From Treponema sp. UBA6367 (GTDB taxonomy: Bacteria > Spirochaetota > Spirochaetia > Treponematales > Treponemataceae), in contig DJRF01000026.1 in the NCBI GenBank assembly GCA_002437725.1, positions 145,443-209,442 of the forward strand: a stretch of 64,000 bases of DNA. The letters run 5' to 3'. This document shows positions 58,367 to 64,000 of this stretch, in pieces (positions within the stretch are counted from its first letter, which is position 1; each line of letters begins with the position of its first letter). The position numbers and the translations under genes were made by a program. The notes beneath the pieces are model-generated. The model saw only the letters and a list, made by a program, of their open reading frames with translations. It was not told where the DNA came from and did no database searches.

Positions 58367-59548
58367 ATGAAAAAAGAATCAAAAAAAATATTTATTTCTT
58401 TAATAACAATTATGTTTATTACTACCGTAAGCGCGGAAGGTTCTTTAAATCAAAAAAACTTTATAAAAGGTAATATTATTGACAAAACAAATTGCGTTAG
58501 AGAAGCGAGCGAAGATGAAGCTGCCGAACTTTCCTGTGCGGCAATAAATTTTACAATTGAAAATAAAGAAATCTTAGGGGAAGACAGAGATCTTGCAGCT
58601 CTTGCCGTTTCGGGAATTCTTTCTCTTCCCGAAAGCTATGTAGAAACACTTTCTTCTGAAGAAAAGGCAAAACTTTCTGAAAATTTTTTTACGATTTATT
58701 CTATTTTTGCAGACTACACAGTAAAAATTGCAATATTAAACAGAATAACTTCCTTGGATATTCCTCATGAAAATTTTACAGCAATGCTTAATAATTATAT
58801 AAAAACTAGCAATTCTAGAGTAGAAAATTCAGCAATCTTAAAAACAAGCATTACTGTACTTGCGAAAATTGGAAACAAAGATTCCTTTAGCATATTATAC
58901 AACGCATATTTAGATAATTCTTGGAATTCATATTTTGCAGAAATTGAAACAGCGATTTCTGAATTGAGCGAAACATCTTCTGAAAAACTTGTAGAATTTA
59001 TTAGAATGGGTTCTGAAGTTGAATGTAGACGAATATTTTCTCTAGTTATGAAAAATTCTCAAAATTCTCAAATTTTCCGTGCAGAAATTGCAGAAAATGT
59101 ACTATTGCGAACGATTTATATAGTAGAAAGTACAGGTTCTGCAAATGAAGAGCTTATTTCACTTCAATTAGATTCTTATGATGTGCTTGTAAGACAAAAG
59201 TGGACTCGCTCTTCAAAAACTGCATTGAGTTTTTTTGAGTTAGCACAAAAAGAATATTTGCAAAGCGTCTTGCACGAAGAAAATTTTATCGAAGTAATTA
59301 ATGGACTTCCTGCAGTTGCGCCTATAGAATCCGTAAGCGCGCTATCTTCTTATCTTTCTAAGCTGAATAAGCTTAAGGAAAAAGATTCAAATGCAGTATC
59401 AGAACCAATTGTACTCTCTGTAATTTCATCTTTAGGAGCTATTGGAAATAAGAATGCGTTCGATACTTTGCTTGCCGTTACCTATTTTGATTATTCAGAT
59501 TCAGTTATTGCCGCAGCTCGCGATGCTTTGGCAAAACTGAAATGGTAG
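58367..59548 (+). CDS. exported HEAT-repeat-like protein
   Basis: The 393-residue product begins with a signal peptide (IFISLITIMFITTVSAEG) and continues as paired helices with HEAT-like spacing, such as VLAKIGNKDSFSILYNAYLD and ISSLGAIGNKNAFDTLLAVT. A helical-repeat scaffold in the periplasm is likely. It starts 11 bases after the PilZ gene and overlaps the next by seven bases. Function unknown. Confidence 0.7.
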   Translation: MKKESKKIFISLITIMFITTVSAEGSLNQKNFIKGNIIDKTNCVREASEDEAAELSCAAINFTIENKEILGEDRDLAALAVSGILSLPESYVETLSSEEKAKLSENFFTIYSIFADYTVKIAILNRITSLDIPHENFTAMLNNYIKTSNSRVENSAILKTSITVLAKIGNKDSFSILYNAYLDNSWNSYFAEIETAISELSETSSEKLVEFIRMGSEVECRRIFSLVMKNSQNSQIFRAEIAENVLLRTIYIVESTGSANEELISLQLDSYDVLVRQKWTRSSKTALSFFELAQKEYLQSVLHEENFIEVINGLPAVAPIESVSALSSYLSKLNKLKEKDSNAVSEPIVLSVISSLGAIGNKNAFDTLLAVTYFDYSDSVIAAARDALAKLKW

Positions 59549-60804
59549 AATATAAGAAAAATACCGGTTCAAAAAAAATTAACATTCTCAATTTAAGTGC
59601 AATTTTATTTGCGGTTCTGTTTTATTTAGGAATTATAAAGACAAAGGAAAGTTTTTATTTTAACAGTCTTTTAAAAACTGAAAATATTATATTCTTAAAA
59701 GGCAAAATTATTTCAAATCCTGTAAAAAATGAACAAAAAAAAATTTATAAAACTTCATTTAAACCAGATTTTGCACTTGATTCAACAGGAAAATCTAGTG
59801 AATGTGATGGACTTGTTCTTCTTGAAATTCCTGAAAATTTCGTAGAAGCTTATTTTCCAGGAAAACTTTATACACAAGCCAAAAACAATGCCCTTATTTG
59901 TGAACAAAATTTTAAAATTGATGTCTACGGCAATTTTAAAGGCAATACTTTTTATGTAAAACAAGCTGTGCAAGGTAAAAAGGAACATTCCTTATTTAAT
60001 AAAATTCAATACATAAGAGGTTTATGCAGAATTCACTTTAGAAGATTAATGTATTCTTGGGGAAAGCCTGGCGGATTTTTTATGGCGCTTATTTCAGGAA
60101 TAAAAGAGTATGCTGAGCCTAGTCTTTGCAAAGATTTTAAAAATGCAGGACTTTCTCATATTCTTGCATTATCAGGAATGCACCTTTCACTGTTTTCTTC
60201 TATTTTTAAAAAGCTAGGAAAAAAGACTAAAAACAAGTTTTTATCTGCTTTTCTACAGACTTTTGCAATTTGTACATTTGTTTGGTTTGCAGGCTTGTCG
60301 CCATCTTTATTAAGAGCAATGATTTGCAGCCTTATATTAATTTTTTGTTCAATATGCAATTTTAAAGATATAAAAATGTTAAATATACTTTCAGCCTCTT
60401 TTTTAATCCATGCGATAATAAAACCCTGCGATTTGAACGAGATTTCTTTTCAGCTTTCGTACGGCGCTCTTGCAGGAATTCTTGCATTTAGCGAATTATT
60501 TAATTTTATTACCATTTCAAAATTGCCTGTAAAACTTTCTACAGACTTAGGAGCTAGTTGCGGGGCTCAAATTGTAACAGCTCCAATTTCGATTGTAAAA
60601 TTAAATTCCTTCGCTCCTATCGGCATTATTTCTAGCATAATTATTTCGCCATTGATAAACATTTTTATTTATCTGGGACTTTTTTTGTTTATTCTATGTT
60701 TAATATTTCCATTTTTATTGCCTTTTTCAATTTTTATAATGAAAGTAATCTATTTTCCTATTGCAAAAATAGTGTCAATATTTGCAAAGTGTCCTTCATT
60801 TTAA
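59542..60804 (+). CDS. ComEC/Rec2-like membrane channel, short form
   Basis: The 420-residue product matches the ComEC competence domain. An OB-like N-terminal part is followed by membrane helices with the hallmark AGLSHILALSGMHLSLF, then GLSPSLLRAMICS and FQLSYGALAGILAF. Full ComEC proteins of about 700-800 residues carry a C-terminal metallo-beta-lactamase domain; this one ends before it. It may take up DNA with a separate nuclease or serve another role. Its start overlaps the HEAT gene. Confidence 0.85.
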   Translation: MVEYKKNTGSKKINILNLSAILFAVLFYLGIIKTKESFYFNSLLKTENIIFLKGKIISNPVKNEQKKIYKTSFKPDFALDSTGKSSECDGLVLLEIPENFVEAYFPGKLYTQAKNNALICEQNFKIDVYGNFKGNTFYVKQAVQGKKEHSLFNKIQYIRGLCRIHFRRLMYSWGKPGGFFMALISGIKEYAEPSLCKDFKNAGLSHILALSGMHLSLFSSIFKKLGKKTKNKFLSAFLQTFAICTFVWFAGLSPSLLRAMICSLILIFCSICNFKDIKMLNILSASFLIHAIIKPCDLNEISFQLSYGALAGILAFSELFNFITISKLPVKLSTDLGASCGAQIVTAPISIVKLNSFAPIGIISSIIISPLINIFIYLGLFLFILCLIFPFLLPFSIFIMKVIYFPIAKIVSIFAKCPSF

Positions 60805-60937
60805 AAAGAATATTTAGCCCTTATTTTCAGTTTTTTATAAATTGAAAATTCGCTTACGTTTTTATTTTTTTTACTCGATTTTAGTCTAATTTTTTTGAAA
60901 ACTTCTGCTTTCGACCTATTTTTTTATTTTGCATTGT

Positions 60938-60971
60938 GGTATAATAACTGTGTTTTTCATTTTAAAGGAGG
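60938..60971 (+). promoter_or_regulatory. extended -10 promoter and RBS of the purine permease
   Basis: TGGTATAAT (box TATAAT at 60940-60945) is a strong extended -10. AAAGGAGG follows at 60964-60971. The leader is only about 30 bases, too short for a purine riboswitch, and no riboswitch-like fold was seen in the upstream 178-base gap. Confidence 0.65.
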
Positions 60972-60982
60972 AATAAGTTAAA

Positions 60983-62287
60983 ATGGAAAGATTATTTAAA
61001 ATTCAAGAAAGGGGTTCCACTGTTAGCCGCGAAATAATCGGTGGTATTACAACTTTTCTTGCAATGTCTTACATTCTTGCTGTAAACCCAGGTATGCTCG
61101 GTGGCATCGAAGGAATGAACTTCGGCGGAGTATTTACAGCAACAGCAGTTTCTGCAGCTATTGCAACTCTTGTAATGGCTTTTCTTGCAAATATGCCGGT
61201 TGCTCTTGCTTCTGGTATGGGTCTCAATGCATTCTTTACATATACAGTATGTTTTGGAATGGGTTGCTCTCCATGGTTTGCACTTACAGCAGTTTTATTA
61301 GAAGGCTTGCTCTTCATAGTTCTTTCATTCTTTGGAGTTCGAGAAGCAATTATCAACTCTATTCCTTCAACAATGAAAAAAGCTGTTGCAGTTGGTATTG
61401 GCCTTTTTATTGCGCTTATTGGACTTAACAATGCAGGAATTGTAACATCTCAAAATGGAACAATTATTGGCTTCAATGCTTTTGATATGGAACACACAAC
61501 AGCAATAGTTGCTCTTATTGGTCTTGTTATTACAATCATTCTTTACATTCTTAGAGTACCAGGCGCGATTCTTATTGGTATTATAGCAACAACAATTATT
61601 GGTATTCCTTTTGGAGTTACAAAAATTCCTGAAGGTTTCAAGCCAGTTTCTCTTCCTGCAAAACCATTCTTGTTCCATTTTGAATGGTCTGGTGTGCTTT
61701 CTTTAAAATTCTTCGGTGTATTCTTTACATTTTTGTTCACTGATATTTTTGATACTATAGGAACTCTTATGGGAGTCGCTGAACAGGGAAAACTTATAGA
61801 CGAAAATGGCAATATTCCTAAAGTAAAGGAAGCTCTTCTTGCCGATGCAGTGGGAACTGTAGCAGGGGCTTGTCTTGGAACTTCTACAGTAACATCTTTT
61901 GTAGAATCTTCTTCAGGTGTTGCAGCTGGCGCTAAAACAGGGCTTGCATCTGTTGTTACTGCAATTTTGTTTTTAGTTTCTTTGTTCCTTTCTCCATTGT
62001 TCGCATTGGTGCCATCTTGTGCCACCGCTCCTGCACTTATTTTTGTAGGATTCTTAATGATGCAATCTGTTTCTTCAATTGACTTTACAGACCTTACTGA
62101 AGGAATTCCTGCATTTATTACAATTTTAGTAATGCCATTTGGATACTCAATTTCAAAAGGCATTGCATTTGGAATTATTGCTTACGTAATTGCAAAAATT
62201 GCAGGCAGAAGAATCAAAGAAATTCCAGTTATTACTTGGATTCTTGCAGTAGTATTTATATTTGCGCTTGCAATTAAGGCTATATAA
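60983..62287 (+). CDS. NCS2-family purine permease, AzgA-like
   Basis: The 434-residue product is a multi-helix nucleobase transporter of the AzgA/GhxP branch. Signatures are TTFLAMSYILAVNP at the start, ALASGMGLNAFFTYTVC, DIFDTIGTLMGVAEQ and GTSTVTSFVESSSGVAAGAKTG. It imports adenine, guanine or hypoxanthine with protons. It has its own promoter and terminator and forms a single-gene unit. Confidence 0.93.
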   Translation: MERLFKIQERGSTVSREIIGGITTFLAMSYILAVNPGMLGGIEGMNFGGVFTATAVSAAIATLVMAFLANMPVALASGMGLNAFFTYTVCFGMGCSPWFALTAVLLEGLLFIVLSFFGVREAIINSIPSTMKKAVAVGIGLFIALIGLNNAGIVTSQNGTIIGFNAFDMEHTTAIVALIGLVITIILYILRVPGAILIGIIATTIIGIPFGVTKIPEGFKPVSLPAKPFLFHFEWSGVLSLKFFGVFFTFLFTDIFDTIGTLMGVAEQGKLIDENGNIPKVKEALLADAVGTVAGACLGTSTVTSFVESSSGVAAGAKTGLASVVTAILFLVSLFLSPLFALVPSCATAPALIFVGFLMMQSVSSIDFTDLTEGIPAFITILVMPFGYSISKGIAFGIIAYVIAKIAGRRIKEIPVITWILAVVFIFALAIKAI

Positions 62288-62305
62288 TACTTTTAGTAAA
62301 ACCAA

Positions 62306-62367
62306 TACATCGGGAGCAAGGTTTGTAGTTCGCATGCGTTCTTAAAAACTTGAACCCGGTGTTTTTA
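62306..62367 (+). terminator. terminator-like hairpin after the permease
   Basis: ACATCGGGAGCAAG pairs with CTTGAACCCGGTGT (two interior mismatches, one G-U pair), enclosing a CGCATGCG palindrome and followed by GTTTTTAG. It lies about 20 bases after the permease stop. Confidence 0.6.
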
Positions 62368-62381
62368 GTTTTTATAAAAAT

Positions 62382-62443
62382 AAAAAAGGGTAGACTGTCC
62401 ATTAAGTTAAAATACTTTTTGGATTTGTCTATCCCTTTTTTTT
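62382..62443. terminator. bidirectional terminator between permease and thrC
   Basis: AAAAAAGGGTAGAC (62382-62395) pairs with GTCTATCCCTTTTTTTT (62427-62443) with one bulged base. The A run on one side and the T run on the other allow termination from both directions. Confidence 0.75.
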
Positions 62444-62474
62444 AGATACTAAACTAACAGTTCGTTAAACCTAT

Positions 62475-63893
62475 TTATTTAGCAAGATTATTTTCTAGCC
62501 ATTCCTTAAATTTTTTGTAATCATTTTCCATAGAAATAGCATTATCAGGCAAAGCCATAACTTCTTGCAACCTTTCAGGAATTGCAGGTTCACGACCTAT
62601 AGCCTCGCTTACTATTGAGCCAAACTTTGCAGGATGCGCAGTTTCAAGAATAACGCATACAGCTTTTTTATCTATAACAGAGTCTGCCCAGCAAGGAAGA
62701 TTAGGAGTTAGACCAGGCTTTTGACAATCATTTTTGTTGCCATTTTTTAGTTCTTGCATAGCGCCATTTTTAATGTCGTTCCAAGCTTGCCAAGCAATTG
62801 CTCCATGAGGATCAATTATATAGCCTGTTTTTTGATTGCATTTATAAATAGCGTCTTTTATTCCGTCATTGTCAAGCCAATAAGAAGCAAAAAGTTCCCG
62901 AACCTGCTCAAGACTGTACATTGCTTTAATTCTTTCATAATTACTTGGAGCACCAACATCCATTGCGTTTGCATAAGTTTCTACAGATGGGCGGGCATCA
63001 TAATTTCCTGTAGCAATCCAATCTGGAATCGTTTTATTTTCATTTGTGGCGGCAATAAAACCTTTTATAGGAGCTCCCATTTCTCTAGCAATTAAACCTG
63101 ATGTAAGATTGCCAAAATTACCAGAAGGAACAGACATTAAAATATCAGGATTTTCAATTTTACTGTCTAATTCAGCTCTGTTGCGGACAACAAGAGAAGA
63201 ATACATATAATAAAAACTCTGAGGCAAGAGCCTTGAAATATTTATAGAGTTTGCAGATGACAGTCTAAATTCTTTCCTTAAATCAGAATCTGTAAATGCT
63301 GTTTTTACAAGTTTTTGACAGTCATCAAAAGTTCCTTTTACTTTTAAAGCACGAACATTTCCTGTAAAAGTAGAAAGCTGCTTTTCTTGAATATAAGAAA
63401 TTTTTCCTTCTGGATACAAAATTGTAACATCGAGACCTGGAACATTATGAAAAGCACTGCCAACAGCGCTACCGGTATCACCAGAAGTTGCAACTAATAT
63501 GTGCAAAGTTCCTTTTTGTGTCCTATTAAAATAAGACATAACACGTGCCATAAATCTAGCCCCGAAATCTTTGAAAGCACAAGTTGGTCCATGAAACAAT
63601 TCTAGTATGTAAGATACTGAATCTAAAGGGACTACTTTAGGAGTAAAAGGATAAGCATCTTGAATAATAGCCATTAAATCTTCATCAGGAATTTCACCTT
63701 CTACATAAGGTTTTGCCATATTGAAAGCAACATCTCTAAAAGAAGGCTCTGGATTTTTATTTATAAAAGATTTTTCTAATTTAGGAAAATCAATTGGAAT
63801 ATAAAGTCCTCCTGTAGAAGAATTCATTCCATTCATAACTGCTGTACGAAAATCGACTTTTACGTTGCTATCTCTTGTATCTGTATAAATCAT
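62475..63893 (-). CDS. thrC: threonine synthase
   Basis: The 472-residue PLP enzyme converts O-phosphohomoserine to threonine. HGPTCAFKDFGARF holds the PLP-binding Lys108, LVATSGDTGSAVGSA binds the phosphate, and MSVPSGNFGNLTSGLIA is the second cofactor loop. The length fits the long, E. coli/yeast-like class. I start at ATG 63893 behind GGGAG rather than at 63983, which would run through the palindromic leader. No other threonine genes lie in the window. Confidence 0.95.
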   Translation of the reverse strand: MIYTDTRDSNVKVDFRTAVMNGMNSSTGGLYIPIDFPKLEKSFINKNPEPSFRDVAFNMAKPYVEGEIPDEDLMAIIQDAYPFTPKVVPLDSVSYILELFHGPTCAFKDFGARFMARVMSYFNRTQKGTLHILVATSGDTGSAVGSAFHNVPGLDVTILYPEGKISYIQEKQLSTFTGNVRALKVKGTFDDCQKLVKTAFTDSDLRKEFRLSSANSINISRLLPQSFYYMYSSLVVRNRAELDSKIENPDILMSVPSGNFGNLTSGLIAREMGAPIKGFIAATNENKTIPDWIATGNYDARPSVETYANAMDVGAPSNYERIKAMYSLEQVRELFASYWLDNDGIKDAIYKCNQKTGYIIDPHGAIAWQAWNDIKNGAMQELKNGNKNDCQKPGLTPNLPCWADSVIDKKAVCVILETAHPAKFGSIVSEAIGREPAIPERLQEVMALPDNAISMENDYKKFKEWLENNLAK

Positions 63894-63903
63894 TTTGTTC
63901 TCC

Positions 63904-64000
63904 CATGAAAAGTAAGTTTGCAACGCAAACTTTTCAAGATAAAAACAGACGCTATTTTCGGCTGTTTTTATCTTCTCTTCCATAAAAAGTCAAGATTAAA
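63904..64000 (-). repeat. composite palindromic leader, copy 3 (thrC), cut by window end
   Basis: Read towards thrC, TTGACTTTTTATGG (from about 63992) is followed by stem A, AAGATAAAAACAG/CTGTTTTTATCTT (63974-63936), then stem B, AAGTTTGC/GCAAACTT (63932-63914), and ATGGGAG (63906-63900) as the ribosome binding site. Stems C and D of copies 1 and 2 are not found between B and the gene. The element continues beyond the window. Confidence 0.8.

Noticed and set aside
60805..60982. Possible purine riboswitch before the permease
   Set aside because: The promoter leaves only about 30 bases of leader, and no three-way junction or conserved loop pattern was found.
61543..62163. Minus-strand open frame of 206 codons
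   Set aside because: It is antisense to the purine permease, and its proline/isoleucine-rich product is a complement artefact.
62306..62367. tRNA-like fragment near TAGTTCGCATG
   Set aside because: The sequence folds as a single terminator-like hairpin; there is no acceptor stem, anticodon loop or CCA pattern.

Overview
The window is low-GC DNA, estimated by eye at about 35%. It reads as a chromosome segment of an anaerobic spirochaete, most likely a host-associated Treponema. The pointers are a P83/100-family antigen (25104-26681), a PilZ protein with a single N-terminal membrane anchor, an rnfCDGEAB operon, HEAT-repeat and beta-propeller envelope proteins, and many soluble iron-sulfur redox proteins. 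Species cannot be fixed from sequence alone. No tRNA, rRNA, CRISPR array, transposase or prophage gene was seen.

Region 1 (1-11.1 kb) is a surface-polysaccharide locus: a Wzx flippase cut by the window edge, UDP-galactopyranose mutase, five glycosyltransferases, an EpsG/Wzy-type polymerase and a LicD transferase. Two toxin-antitoxin-like pairs sit in it: a GNAT with a 51-residue partner, and an inverted RelB-PIN pair. One small gene appears broken by a one-base shift.

Region 2 (11.5-25 kb, mostly minus strand) is an energy-metabolism island. It holds hdrB-hdrC-hdrA-flxD-flxC-flxB-flxA (a FlxABCD-HdrABC-type NADH-dependent electron-bifurcating complex), a soluble two-subunit fumarate reductase, class II fumarase and a malate dehydrogenase of LDH-like fold. 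A divergent group-B-like [FeFe] hydrogenase follows. Together MDH, FumC and FrdAB form the reductive branch oxaloacetate to malate to fumarate to succinate, next to an enzyme that can feed it electrons and make reduced ferredoxin.

Region 3 (25-34 kb) holds envelope and housekeeping genes: P83/100, a beta-propeller protein, an RNA m5U methyltransferase, a lipase, PcnB, a P-loop/Asp23-like fusion, an RluA pseudouridine synthase and a divergent PAP2 protein. Region 4 (34.3-40.4 kb) is a membrane protein followed by rnfCDGEAB, in which nearly every canonical cofactor ligand appears to be missing by eye. Region 5 (40.4-64 kb) holds a GH57-fold protein without its catalytic residues, metG, a FemAB protein, an ATP-grasp enzyme, a DUF5718 protein, a MATE pump, a VanY-like lipoprotein, RNase Z, a GldA/GldFG-like ABC system with a DUF4340 protein, a CPBP protease, PilZ, HEAT and ComEC proteins, a purine permease and threonine synthase.

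The most unusual structure is a family of composite palindromic leaders. They lie directly upstream of frdB, a small gene at 51116, thrC, rnfD and (degenerate) metG, always in the same orientation as the downstream gene. Their stems show compensatory base changes between copies, and upstream stop codons lie inside the first stem.
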